64,000 nt of DNA from JAWKJY01 sp041393535 (GTDB taxonomy: Bacteria; Actinomycetota; Thermoleophilia; Gaiellales; Gaiellaceae), in assembly GCA_041393535.1 (NCBI GenBank), contig JAWKJY010000004.1, positions 124,001 to 188,000 of the forward strand. The letters are read 5' to 3'. Numbering within the stretch: position 1 is the stretch's first letter; each line of letters opens with the position of its first letter. The notes below the pieces were generated by a model. It worked only from the letters and a program-made list of their open reading frames with translations, was not told where the DNA came from and did not search any database. This document shows, piece by piece, positions 27,521 through 36,096 of this stretch. A program made the position numbers and the translations under genes.

Positions 27521-28386
27521 GCCCGGTGCACCGAGTGGCCGCCGAACTGGTTGCGCAGCGCCGCGTTCACCTTCGCGGCGAACGACTCGTCCTGCCGCGA
27601 CGCGAAGCGCTGGAACAGCGAGGTCGTGATCACCGGCGCCGGCACGCTGCGGTCGATCGCGGCGAGCACCGTCCAGCGGCCCTCGCCCGAGTCCTCGACG
27701 TAGCCGCGGATGTGCTCGAGCTCGTTCCCCTCCTGCGCGAACGCCTCGTGCAGGAGCTCGAGCAGCCAGGAGCGGACGACCGACCCGTAGCGCCAGATCC
27801 CGGCGACCTGCTCGAGGTCGAGCCCGAACTCGGCCGCGCGCATCAGCTCGAAGCCCTCCGCGTACGCCTGCATCATCGCGTACTCGATCCCGTTGTGGAC
27901 CATCTTCGTGAAGTGGCCCGCGCCGGCCGGCCCGACGTGCGCGTAGCCGCCCTCGGGCGCGAGCGCACGGAGGAACGGCTCGATCGGCGCCACCGCCTCG
28001 GGCTCGCCGCCGACCATCGTGCAGTAGCCGTTCTCGAGACCCCAGACGCCGCCGGAGATGCCCGCGTCGACGAAGCGGACGCCGGCCGCGGCGGCCTCCT
28101 CGTGGCGGCGGATCGAGTCGCGGAAGTTCGAGTTGCCGCCGTCGACGATCGTGTCGCCCGCCGAGACGAGGCCGAGGCACGCCTGGAAGGTCTCCTCGGT
28201 GATCGGGCCGGACGGCACCATCAGCCAGACGACCCGCGGCGCGTCGAGCTGCGCGACGAGCTCCTCGAGCGTCGCCGCCGTGGACTCGACCTTCGGGTCG
28301 AAGGTCATCACCTCGTGGCCCGCGCGCCGGAGCCGCTCGGTCATGTTGCCGCCCATGCGGCCCTGGCCGACCATGCCTAGCTTCAC
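27517..28386 (-). CDS. gnd: 6-phosphogluconate dehydrogenase, short form
   Basis: 289 residues. N-terminal LGMVGQGRMGGNMTERLRRA NAD(P)-binding motif, GNSNFRDSIRR, ISGGVWGLENGYCTMVGG and HFTKMVHNGIEYAMMQAYAEG with the catalytic Lys. The short type (about 300 residues, YqeC/GndA-like) lacks the long C-terminal all-helical extension of the 470-residue enzymes. Produces ribulose 5-phosphate from 6-phosphogluconate. The GTG start at 28386 gives VKLGMVGQG. Coupled to zwf by ATGA. Confidence 0.92.
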   Translation of the reverse strand: MKLGMVGQGRMGGNMTERLRRAGHEVMTFDPKVESTAATLEELVAQLDAPRVVWLMVPSGPITEETFQACLGLVSAGDTIVDGGNSNFRDSIRRHEEAAAAGVRFVDAGISGGVWGLENGYCTMVGGEPEAVAPIEPFLRALAPEGGYAHVGPAGAGHFTKMVHNGIEYAMMQAYAEGFELMRAAEFGLDLEQVAGIWRYGSVVRSWLLELLHEAFAQEGNELEHIRGYVEDSGEGRWTVLAAIDRSVPAPVITTSLFQRFASRQDESFAAKVNAALRNQFGGHSVHRA

Positions 28387-28424
28387 GTGTCCTCCCTCGG
28401 GCGGGACGGGGTCGGGTCGATCGC

Positions 28425-29534
28425 CTACGCCGCGATCGTGGCGGCCCGCTTCGTGGCGATCCCCGCCAGCAGGTCGTCGAACGCTGCCGCGAACTTGTCG
28501 ACGCCCTCGGCCTCGAGCGTCTCGGTGACGTCGTCGTAGTCGATCCCGGCCGCGGCGAGGCGCTCGAGCACCCTGCGCGCGTCGTCGAGCCCGTCGGTCA
28601 GGGTCGGCGCTGCGACGCCGTGATCCTGGAAGGCGCGGACGGTCTCCTCCGGCATGGTGTTCACCGTGTCCGGGCCGATCAGCTGCTCGACGTACACGAC
28701 GTCCCGGTAGGCGGGGTTCTTCGTCGAGGTGGAGGCCCAGAGGCAGCGCTGCGTCGCGGCGCCCTTCGAGGCGAGGAAGTCCCAGCGCTCGCCGGAGAAC
28801 TCCTGCAGGTAGTGGGCGTAGGCCAGCTTCGCGTTCGCGATCGCGAGCGCCCCGAGCAGGTCGTCGTGGCCGCCGAGCTCCTGCAGGCGCCGGTCGGCCT
28901 CGGTGTCGACGCGCGAGACGAAGAAGCTCGCGACCGACTGCACCTTCGCCGGGTCGCCGCCGTGCGCGACGAGCCGCTCCAGCCCGCGCAGGTACGACTC
29001 GACGACCTCCGCGTAGCGCTGGAGCGAGAAGATCAGCGTGACGTTGATCGACTTCCCCTTCGCGATCATCTCCTCGATCGCCGCGAGGCCGGGCTTCGTC
29101 GCCGGGATCTTCACCATCAGGTTCGGCCGGTCGATCGCCGCGTGGAGGCGCGTCGCCTGCGCGACCGTGCCCTCGACGTCGTAGGCGAGGCGCGGATCGA
29201 CCTCGAACGAGACGTACCCGTCGCGGCCCCGCGTCCGCTCCCAGACGGGGAGCAGGACGTCGCACGCCTCCTGGATGTCGATCGAGCCGAGCGCGATGAA
29301 GACCTCGGCGTCGTCGGGCTCGCCACGGGCGAGCACCTCGGCGAGCTGCTCGTCGTACGCATTGCCGGTCGCGAGCGCCTTCTGGAAGATGCTCGGGTTG
29401 GAGGTGACGCCGGTGACGGCGTCCTCCGAGAGGATGCGCGCGAGGCCGCCGCCGCGGACGAGGTCCCGCGAGAGGAAGTCCGCCCAGACGCTCTGCCCGA
29501 GCGCGCTGAGCCGGTGGAGCGGGCTGTCTGCCAT
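28425..29534 (-). CDS. tal: Transaldolase
   Basis: 369 residues, the actinobacterial-type monofunctional transaldolase. DAVTGVTSNPSIFQKAL near residue 40, Schiff-base Lys in LMVKIPATKPGLAAIEEM near residue 140, and NVTLIFSLQRYAEVVESYLR. Also RCLWASTSTKNPAYRDVVYV, seen in this family. Moves a dihydroxyacetone unit between sugar phosphates. ATG at 29534; 17 bp downstream of tkt and 38 bp upstream of gnd. Confidence 0.94.
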   Translation of the reverse strand: MADSPLHRLSALGQSVWADFLSRDLVRGGGLARILSEDAVTGVTSNPSIFQKALATGNAYDEQLAEVLARGEPDDAEVFIALGSIDIQEACDVLLPVWERTRGRDGYVSFEVDPRLAYDVEGTVAQATRLHAAIDRPNLMVKIPATKPGLAAIEEMIAKGKSINVTLIFSLQRYAEVVESYLRGLERLVAHGGDPAKVQSVASFFVSRVDTEADRRLQELGGHDDLLGALAIANAKLAYAHYLQEFSGERWDFLASKGAATQRCLWASTSTKNPAYRDVVYVEQLIGPDTVNTMPEETVRAFQDHGVAAPTLTDGLDDARRVLERLAAAGIDYDDVTETLEAEGVDKFAAAFDDLLAGIATKRAATIAA

Positions 29535-29551
29535 CGGGTTCGTCCCTTTCC

Positions 29552-31561
29552 TCACGCGCCGCCCAGGAGGGCGAGCGCGACGTCGACGACGGTGTCGGGC
29601 GTGAAGCCGAGCTCGTCGAGCACGGTCGTCCCGGGCGCGGAGGCGCCGAAGCGGTCGAGGCCGACGATCGCGCCGCGCTCGCCGACCCACCGCTCCCAGC
29701 CGAGCGTCGTGCCCGGCTCGATCGCGACCCGCGCCGTCACGGACGGCGGCAGCACCTCGTCCCGGTAGGCCCGGTCCTGCGCGTTGAACAGCTCCATGCA
29801 GGGCATCGAGACGACGCGGGCGCGGCGTCCCCGCTCGGCGAGCGCGTCCGCCGCCCGGAGGGCGACGTGCACCTCGGCGCCGGTCGAGATCAGGATCAGC
29901 TCGGGCCCGCCCTCCGGCTCGCGGAGGACGTAGGCGCCGCGCTCGAGGCCGGACGCGGGCGCGTACGGCGAGCCGTCGCCCTGCACGAGCACCGGCAGGT
30001 CCTGGCGCGACAGGAGCAGCGCCACGGGGCCGTCCTCGCGCTCGAGCGCGACCTTCCACGCGATCGAGGTCTCGTTCGCGTCCGCCGGGCGGATCACCCA
30101 GAGGTTGGGGATCGCGCGGAGCGCCATGAAGTGCTCGACGGGCTGGTGCGTGGGGCCGTCCTCGCCCAGGCCGATCGAGTCGTGCGTCCAGACCCAGACG
30201 ACCGGCAGGTGGTTCAGGGCGGAGAGCCGCACGGCCGGCCGCATGTAGTCGGAGAAGACGAGGAACGTCGAGCCGTACGGCTTGACGATCCCGCCGTGCA
30301 CGGCGAGCCCGTTCACGATCGAGCCCATCGCGTTCTCGCGAATGCCGAACGGGATGTTCCGCCCCGCGTGGACGTCGCTGAACAGGCCGCCGCCCGGGAA
30401 GTCGGTCTTCGTCGACTCGACGAGGTCGGCGGCGCCGCCGATCATGGTCGGCACGTGCCGCGCGAACGCGTGCATCACCTTCTGGCCGGCGCTCCGCGTG
30501 GCGAGCTTGCCCTCGCCGAACACCGGCAGCGCGGCCGCGAAGGCGGGGTCTGGCTTGCCGGAGAAGGCGCGGTCCCAGTCCTCGCGCAGCTGCGGATGCG
30601 CCTCGCTCCAGGCGGCGAACGCCTGCTCCCAGGCGTCCTGACGGGCGCGGCCCTCCTCGACGAGGCTCATGTGCTCGTAGACCCCCTCGGGCACCGCGAA
30701 GGTCGACTCGGGATCCCACCCGAGCACCTCCTTCGTCCGCTTCACCTCGTCGGGGCCGAGCGGTGCGCCGTGGGACTTCGCGGTGTCCATCGCGCGCGGC
30801 GCCGGGTAGGCGATGTGGGAGCGGACCGCGATGAACGACGGCCGGCTCGTCTCCGCGACCGCGGCGTCCAGGGCGGCCTCGAGCGCCTCGACGTCGTTGA
30901 CGTCCTCGACGCGCTGGACGTGCCAGCCGTTCGCCTCGTAGCGCAGCTCCTGGTCCTCGCGGGAGAACGAGATCGCGGTCGAGCCGTCGATCGTGATCCG
31001 GTTGTCGTCCCAGCAGACGATCAGCTTCCCGAGCCCGAACTGGCCGGCGATCGAGGCCGCCTCCTGGGAGACGCCCTCCATCAGATCGCCGTCGGAGGCG
31101 ATCACGAAGACGCGGTGGTCGACGACCGTGTGCCCGGGCCGGTTGTAGCGCTCGGCCAGGAACCGCTCGGCCATCGCCATGCCGACGGCGTTCGAGACGC
31201 CCTGGCCCAGTGGGCCGGTCGTGGCCTCGACGCCCGGGGTGAGCCCGTACTCGGGGTGGCCCGGCGTCTTCGAGCCCCACTGGCGGAACCGCTTCAGCTC
31301 CTCGAGCGGCAGGTCGTAGCCGGCCAGGTGGAGCGTCGCGTACTGGAGGATGCACGCGTGGCCGGCCGAGAGGACGAACCGGTCGCGGTCGGGCCAGGTC
31401 GGGCTGGCCGGGCTGGCCTTCAGGTAGCGGCGGTAGATCGTGTACGCGAGCGGCGCCAGCGCCATCGCGGTGCCGGGGTGGCCGGCGTTGGCCTGCTGCA
31501 CGCCGTCCATCGCGAGCACGCGGATGGTGTCGATGGAGCGCCTGCGGATGTCCACGGTCAT
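29552..31561 (-). CDS. tkt: Transketolase
   Basis: 669 residues, full length. TPP-binding GDGDLMEGVSQEAASIAG-type segment (here ASDGDLMEGVSQEAASIAGQ) with WDDNRITIDGSTAISF, the active-site region RFRQWGSKTPGHPEYG, and DSIGLGEDGPTHQPVEHF in the C-terminal half. First gene of the minus-strand pentose-phosphate operon. The upstream region 31562-31680 is the likely promoter zone, but I could not assign boxes with confidence. Confidence 0.95.
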   Translation of the reverse strand: MTVDIRRRSIDTIRVLAMDGVQQANAGHPGTAMALAPLAYTIYRRYLKASPASPTWPDRDRFVLSAGHACILQYATLHLAGYDLPLEELKRFRQWGSKTPGHPEYGLTPGVEATTGPLGQGVSNAVGMAMAERFLAERYNRPGHTVVDHRVFVIASDGDLMEGVSQEAASIAGQFGLGKLIVCWDDNRITIDGSTAISFSREDQELRYEANGWHVQRVEDVNDVEALEAALDAAVAETSRPSFIAVRSHIAYPAPRAMDTAKSHGAPLGPDEVKRTKEVLGWDPESTFAVPEGVYEHMSLVEEGRARQDAWEQAFAAWSEAHPQLREDWDRAFSGKPDPAFAAALPVFGEGKLATRSAGQKVMHAFARHVPTMIGGAADLVESTKTDFPGGGLFSDVHAGRNIPFGIRENAMGSIVNGLAVHGGIVKPYGSTFLVFSDYMRPAVRLSALNHLPVVWVWTHDSIGLGEDGPTHQPVEHFMALRAIPNLWVIRPADANETSIAWKVALEREDGPVALLLSRQDLPVLVQGDGSPYAPASGLERGAYVLREPEGGPELILISTGAEVHVALRAADALAERGRRARVVSMPCMELFNAQDRAYRDEVLPPSVTARVAIEPGTTLGWERWVGERGAIVGLDRFGASAPGTTVLDELGFTPDTVVDVALALLGGA

Positions 31562-31683
31562 GGGGACCCTCTGGTCGGACGTCGGGGACGACGTTGGTCG
31601 GTTGATCGACCGTCCTTCGACGAACGTTACCCCTGCACCTTCCCCCTCCCGCAGACTCGAACCCGTCCAGGTGGTGACGATCA

Positions 31684-31735
31684 GGGGCGTGTCCGGAGAC
31701 GCAGCCGGCGCGGAAGGCCCTCTCCGGACAGCCCC
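31684..31735. repeat. Long inverted-repeat hairpin, copy 1
   Basis: GGGGC (31684-31688), one bulged G, then TGTCCGGAGA (31690-31699) pairs with TCTCCGGACA (31721-31730) and GCCCC (31731-31735): a 15-bp stem with one bulge and a 21-nt loop. The right half (GGCGCGGAAGGCCCT onward) nearly matches copy 2 at 33232-33260. Both copies abut the TAG stop of a minus-strand gene, here the DUF488 gene. Probably a repeated 3'-end hairpin (terminator or mRNA-stabilising) or a small mobile palindrome. Confidence 0.6.
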
Positions 31736-31739
31736 CTCG

Positions 31740-32324
31740 CTAGGCGACGGGGTGACCGCAGAGGTGGAGCAGGCCGCCGCGCGCCTCGGCCTCCGCCGAG
31801 AGCCGGTGCGGCTCGACCCGCCCCGGGGCGAGCACGTGCAGGACGCGGTAGCCGCGCGCGGCCAGCAGGTCGGCGATCAGGCGTCGGTGGCAGTGGCGCC
31901 AGTCGGCCTCCGCGCACATGAGGCACGGCGCCCGCTCCGCCAGCGCCGCCGCGAGCGCGTCCTGCCAGGCGGGCGTCCCCATCCGCGCCGCGTAGCTCGC
32001 GAGCTGCGGCGAGCCGAGGCAGGCGAACGACCCCGCGCCCGCCTCGCCGCTCAGGCGCCCGCCGAGGTCGACGGCGTGGCGGTACGCGATCCCCGCGGCT
32101 CCGAGGGCGGCGGCGAGCGGCACCTGGTCGAACCACGGGAAGCGGCGCGACGAGGGGAAGCGGCGCACGTCGACGAGCGTCGCGGCGCCCGCCTCGCGCA
32201 GGCACCCGAGCAGCTCGTCGAGCGAGCGCGCGCCGTGCCCGACGGTGAGCACGGTGAACCCGTCGTCGGCGACCGCCGGGGCCGGCGGCGGGCCGGGATC
32301 CTCGAACAGGCGCCCGCCGGTCAC
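31740..32324 (-). CDS. DUF488 family protein
   Basis: 194 residues. VLTVGHGARSLDELLGCLREAG at about residue 25 and LVDVRRFPSSRRFPWFDQ are the DUF488 signatures; CLMCAEADWRHCHRRLIADLL is the conserved Cys/His segment near residue 135. Cytoplasmic, function not established. Start is GTG at 32324. Divergent from the rhomboid gene, with about 50 bp between start codons. Confidence 0.85.
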   Translation of the reverse strand: MTGGRLFEDPGPPPAPAVADDGFTVLTVGHGARSLDELLGCLREAGAATLVDVRRFPSSRRFPWFDQVPLAAALGAAGIAYRHAVDLGGRLSGEAGAGSFACLGSPQLASYAARMGTPAWQDALAAALAERAPCLMCAEADWRHCHRRLIADLLAARGYRVLHVLAPGRVEPHRLSAEAEARGGLLHLCGHPVA

Positions 32325-32375
32325 GACCCGCTCCGTTTGGCAGCGCCGGGGGCGTGGCTAGCGTATGCGCACCAG

Positions 32376-33119
32376 ATGCTGCCGCTGCGCGACAACATCC
32401 CGACCAGCCGCTTCCCCGCGGTCACGGTCGCGCTGATCGGGATCAACGTCGCCGTCTGGCTCCTGTACCAGCTGCCGAACCTCGACGGCTCGATCATCGA
32501 CTCGGCGTTCTTCCCGTGCTCGGTGCAGGGCTGCGGCTTCATCGACACGGCGAACGGCAACCCGCCCGGCCCGCCCTGGCCGGTCGACGTCTTCACCTCG
32601 ATGTTCATGCACGGGAGCTGGCTGCACATCGCGGGCAACATGCTCTTCCTCTGGATCTTCGGCAACAACGTCGAGGACCGCCTCGGCCGCGCGACGTTCG
32701 TCGTCTTCTACCTGCTCGGCGGGCTCGCCGCGACCGCGCTCCAGAGCTGGATCACCCTCCAGTTCGGCGACGTCCGCGACGGCATCGTGCCGACGGTCGG
32801 CGCGAGCGGTGCGATCGCCGGGGTGCTCGGCGGCTACCTGATCCTCTACCCGCGGGCGCGCGTCCTGACCCTGCTGTTCATGTTCGTGCCGGTCGAGATC
32901 CCCGCCCTCTTCTTCCTGGGCGGCTGGTTCGTCTTCCAGCTCTGGCAGGGCGGCTTCGACCTGCTCGCGCCCACGGGCGGGGGCGAGGGCGGCGTCGCGT
33001 TCTTCGCGCACGTGGGCGGCTTCCTCTTCGGGATGCTCACGATCCGCGTGTTCGCCGCCCGGCCTGGCCGGCGCGGGCGGCGGCGGCCCGAGCCGGCCTG
33101 GCCGCGCTCCAAGCGCTAG
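32376..33119 (+). CDS. Rhomboid family intramembrane serine protease
   Basis: 247 residues with about six or seven membrane helices. Catalytic Ser in VGASGAIAGVLGG and catalytic His in FFAHVGGFLFG give the dyad; FMHGSWLHIAGNMLFLWIFG carries the family HxxxN motif. Bacterial type with an extra Cys-containing loop (PCSVQGCGF) after the first helix. Cleaves membrane proteins within the bilayer; targets unknown. ATG at 32376 chosen; the longer open frame upstream is antisense to DUF488. Confidence 0.9.
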   Translation: MLPLRDNIPTSRFPAVTVALIGINVAVWLLYQLPNLDGSIIDSAFFPCSVQGCGFIDTANGNPPGPPWPVDVFTSMFMHGSWLHIAGNMLFLWIFGNNVEDRLGRATFVVFYLLGGLAATALQSWITLQFGDVRDGIVPTVGASGAIAGVLGGYLILYPRARVLTLLFMFVPVEIPALFFLGGWFVFQLWQGGFDLLAPTGGGEGGVAFFAHVGGFLFGMLTIRVFAARPGRRGRRRPEPAWPRSKR

Positions 33120-33120
33120 C

Positions 33121-33260
33121 GGCGCGTCCGGAGACGCGGCCGCACGCCGCTCGGGTGCGAGCTGCAAGCGATGCAAGTCCGCAGCGCGGCGCTCTGCGAG
33201 CGACCGAGGACGCCGCAGCGCCCTCCCGTGCGGCGTGGAAGGGCCTTTCCGGACAGCCCC
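33121..33260. repeat. Long inverted-repeat hairpin, copy 2
   Basis: GTCCGGA (33126-33132) and TCCGGAC (33248-33254) form the outer inverted repeat. About 115 bp lie between them, compared with about 25 bp in copy 1. The right end (33232-33260) is nearly identical to copy 1, and the left GTCCGGAGACGC segment matches too. It lies between the rhomboid stop and the stop of the emfourin-like gene. The insertion contains further GC-rich inverted segments. Confidence 0.55.
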
Positions 33261-34010
33261 CTAGTTCACGATCGGCGGGCCGAGCGGCTCGAGCTGGGCG
33301 ACCGCGTCGACGAGCGCGCGCAGCTCGTCGGGGAGCGTCGCGTCGTCGTAGGAGTAGCCGTAGGAGCCCTCGGTCGTCCCGATCGCGAGCGAGTACTGGT
33401 AGCAGTCCGCGCACTCGGACGTCCCGGCCCCGCTCGGCGGCAGCGGCTGCGGCGTGATCGCGGCGAGCGCCGCGAGCTGCGCCTCGTCGATCACCGACCA
33501 CGTCGTCCCGTCCCGCGGGCCGGCGACCCCGCCGGTGCGGATCAGGGTCACGCTCGTGAGGACAAGGGGCTCGGGCGAGGGCGGTGCCGGCACGGACGGC
33601 GGCAGCGGCTCGGCGGGCCCGGTCGGCTCGAGGGCGCTGATGGCGGAGACGAGGGCCGAGAACGGGCCGGGCAGCGAGACGTCGTCCCAGCGGCCGGTGA
33701 ACGTGCCGGTGGGCGTCTCGATCGTCAGGACGTACTCGAAGCAGTCCGCGCAGCCGGTCGGCTCCGGCTCGCCGTTCGACGGCGGGAGCGGGACGGGCAC
33801 GAGCGGCGCGAGCTCGGCGAGCTCGCCGGGATCGGTGATCTGCCATCGCGTTCCGCCCGGCTCGGGCGCGAAGCCCCCGGTCCGGTCGAGGGTGATGGAC
33901 GTGAGCGTCGGGACGGGCTCGGTCGGCTCGTCGTCGGTCGGCGCGCCGCAGCGGGCGAGCCCGGTGACCCCGGCGATCAGGGCGGCGAGGAGGGCGGCGA
34001 TCATCGTCAT
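33261..34010 (-). CDS. Secreted protein with two emfourin-like domains
   Basis: 249 residues. N-terminal hydrophobic signal (about 1-20), then a Cys that could be a lipobox, though the preceding ARC is not canonical. Two homologous units of about 90 residues follow (about 35-130 and 148-245). Each has LTSITLDRTGGF or LTSVTLIRTGGV, a D/E-AQL or PGELAEL segment, PLPPS, CADC followed by F/YxYxLxI, and a final LP..LRALV-type segment. The GGF-to-LP layout resembles emfourin, the inhibitor of protealysin-like metalloproteases. The CADC pair in each unit is an addition. ATG at 34010 follows a TAAGGT box by six nucleotides. Inhibitor function is inferred. Confidence 0.65.
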   Translation of the reverse strand: MTMIAALLAALIAGVTGLARCGAPTDDEPTEPVPTLTSITLDRTGGFAPEPGGTRWQITDPGELAELAPLVPVPLPPSNGEPEPTGCADCFEYVLTIETPTGTFTGRWDDVSLPGPFSALVSAISALEPTGPAEPLPPSVPAPPSPEPLVLTSVTLIRTGGVAGPRDGTTWSVIDEAQLAALAAITPQPLPPSGAGTSECADCYQYSLAIGTTEGSYGYSYDDATLPDELRALVDAVAQLEPLGPPIVN

Positions 34011-34016
34011 GGCACC

Positions 34017-34022
34017 ACCTTA
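34017..34022 (-). promoter_or_regulatory. -10 box (TAAGGT) of the emfourin-like gene
   Basis: TANNNT box on the minus strand, six nucleotides before the ATG at 34010. Confidence 0.4.
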
Positions 34023-34098
34023 GACCCGTGTCCGACGCGAGAGGTTCCCCGTTTCGGCGCGACCGGACGGGGACGATCCGGGCTGCGCGCCGGGCCGC

Positions 34099-34677
34099 CT
34101 ACCCCGCGTCGAACGTCGCGATGAGGGCCTCCGCGACGACGCGCATCGGCCGGCCCGAGACCTGGCTGGCCCGGCGCAGCCGCCCGAACGCCTCGCTCTC
34201 CGTGAGCGACTCGCGCTCCATCAGGAGGCCCTTGGCCCGCTCGACGATCTTCCGGGCCGCGAGCGCCTCGGCGAGGGACTCGACCTCGTCCCGCAGCGCC
34301 GAGAGCTCCTCGTGACGCGCCCGCGCGGCCTCGATCGCGGGGACGAGGTCGGACTCCCGGAACGGCTTGACGAGGTAGCCGAAGACGCCGACCTCGATCG
34401 CGCGGGAGACGAGCTCCTCCTGGCTGTACGCGGTCAGCATGACGATCGGGATCGGCCGCTCCTCGATGATGCGGCGGGCGGCGTCGATCCCGTCGAGCCT
34501 CGGCATCTTGACGTCGAGGATGGCGAGGTCGGGCTGCTCCTGCCGGGCGAGCTCGACCGCCTCCTCGCCGTCGCGCGCCTCCGCGCAGACCTCGTAGCCC
34601 GCGCGCTCGAGGATGTCCCGCAGGTCGAGGCGGATGATCGTCTCGTCCTCCGCGATCAGGATCCGCGGCGCGCTCAT
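34099..34677 (-). CDS. Response regulator with ANTAR RNA-binding domain
   Basis: 192 residues. Receiver domain (about 1-120): acidic EDE near residue 10, phospho-Asp in LAILDVKMPRLDGID, Thr in VMLTAYS, Lys in GYLVKPF. ANTAR domain (about 130-185): LAARKIVERAKGLLMERESLTESEAFGRLRR. ANTAR regulators bind paired hexaloops in mRNA leaders to prevent termination. The ATG overlaps the stop of the upstream histidine kinase (ATGA), so the two form a two-component pair. Confidence 0.93.
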   Translation of the reverse strand: MSAPRILIAEDETIIRLDLRDILERAGYEVCAEARDGEEAVELARQEQPDLAILDVKMPRLDGIDAARRIIEERPIPIVMLTAYSQEELVSRAIEVGVFGYLVKPFRESDLVPAIEAARARHEELSALRDEVESLAEALAARKIVERAKGLLMERESLTESEAFGRLRRASQVSGRPMRVVAEALIATFDAG

Positions 34678-36075
34678 CGCGGGAACACGACCTCGGCCCG
34701 GAGGCCGGGTGCGTCGTCGGTCATGGTCAGTGTCCCCTTCAGCTCGTCGCGGACAAGGGCGTTGACGATCGACAGGCCCGTGCCGTTCGGCGCGGCGCCC
34801 CGGCCGGGGCCGTCGTCGGCGACCGCGAGCACGGTGTCGCCGTCGCGGCAGGCGAGGTGGATCCGACCCGCTGCCCACCGTGCTCGAGCGCGTTCTGGAG
34901 CAGCTCCGAGAAGACGAGGGCGAGCGCCGTCGCCCGGTCGCCGGCGAGCGACACCGGCTCGGTCTCGGCCGCGACCTCCTTGCCGGCGCCCAGGCCCTGG
35001 ACGATCATCCGCCGGAGGCGGTCGATCAGCTCGCCCAGGTCGACGTCGTCCTCGCGGCGCTCCATCAGCACCTCGTGCACGGCGGCGATCGCGAGGATCC
35101 GGTTGACCGAGTCCTCGAGCACCTGGCGCGGGTCGGTCGTCGTCGAGCGGGCCTGCAGCCGCAGCAGCGAGGCGACCGTCTGCAGGTTGTTCTTGACGCG
35201 GTGGTGGATCTCCTTGCGAGCACGCCGCGCATGACCGACCGGCCCTGCTCGACCGCCACGGCCGCGTGGTGGGCGATCGAGGTCAGCAGCGTGCGCTCCT
35301 CGTCGCTGAAGGGGACGGCCCGCTCGCAGACGAGCTCGCCGATCTCGCGCCCCTTCCAGCGCAGCGGCGAGCGCTCGACGTGGCCGCCCGGCTCGCCGGC
35401 GCTCCACTCGGAGCCGTCGGCGAGGACGATCGCGGCGCGGTTCGCCTGGAGCGCGCCCATCGAGGTCGAGACGATCTCCGCGAGGGTCTCCTCGAGGTAG
35501 AGCGACTCCGACACCGTCTCGGAGATCCGCGCGAGCGCCTCCAGCTCGGCCACCCGGCGCTGGGCGTGCTCGTAGAGCTTCGCGTGCTCGATCGCCTGCG
35601 CGACCTGGCCCGCGATGACCATCAGCAGGTCGATCTCGTCGTCGGAGTAGGCCCGCGGCGCGACCGTTCGCACGTTCAGCGCGCCCTCGAGCACCTCCTT
35701 GGCGAGGATCGGCACGGCCAGGATCGACTGGTACTGCTGCTCGTGCAGGTTCGGGAAGTGCTTGAAGCGCGGGTCGAGGTGCGCGTCGCTCTCGATCGCG
35801 ATCGGCGCGCCTGCCGCGGCCGCCGCGCCGGTGATGCCCTCGCCCCGCCGCAGGCGAGGGCGGCGCGTCAGCCGCTCCGGCGTCGTTCCGACGGTGGCGC
35901 GTAGCACGAGCTCGTCGGCCGCGTCGTCGTAGAGGTAGACGAAGCAGGCGTCCGACTCGAGCGCCGCCGCGACCTTCGTCGCCACCAGCTCCAGGATCTC
36001 CTGGAGGTCGAGCGTCGAGTTCACCGCGGCGATCGTCTCCGTGACGAGCCGCAGGTGCCGCTCCGACCGGTTCAT
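34674..36075 (-). pseudogene. GAF-domain HisKA_2 histidine kinase with two frameshifts
   Basis: Two GAF domains are intact in the first frame (36075 to about 35222): DLQEILELVATKVAAALESD through YSDDEIDLLMVIAGQVAQAI, then ISETVSESLYLEETLAEIV onward. After RSVMRGVLA the phospho-acceptor helix KEIHHRVKNNLQTVASLL continues in a second frame, and after ALEHGGQRV the ATPase end (IHLACRDGDTVLAVADDG, GTGLSIVNALV) continues in a third, ending at 34674. Restoring two single bases (near 35215-35222 and 34858-34868) gives an uninterrupted ~467-residue kinase. Domain order matches kinases paired with ANTAR regulators. ATG at 36075 lies eight nucleotides after a TATCAT box. Sequence error or true lesion cannot be told apart here. 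Confidence 0.8.
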
Positions 36076-36083
36076 CTGCAGCG

Positions 36084-36089
36084 ATGATA
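36084..36089 (-). promoter_or_regulatory. -10 box (TATCAT) of the ANTAR-partner kinase
   Basis: Minus-strand TANNNT box eight nucleotides before the ATG at 36075. It lies inside the 21-bp gap to the divergent DUF2269 gene (ATG 36097), so the two promoters must overlap. Confidence 0.4.
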
Positions 36090-36096
36090 CGGCCCT

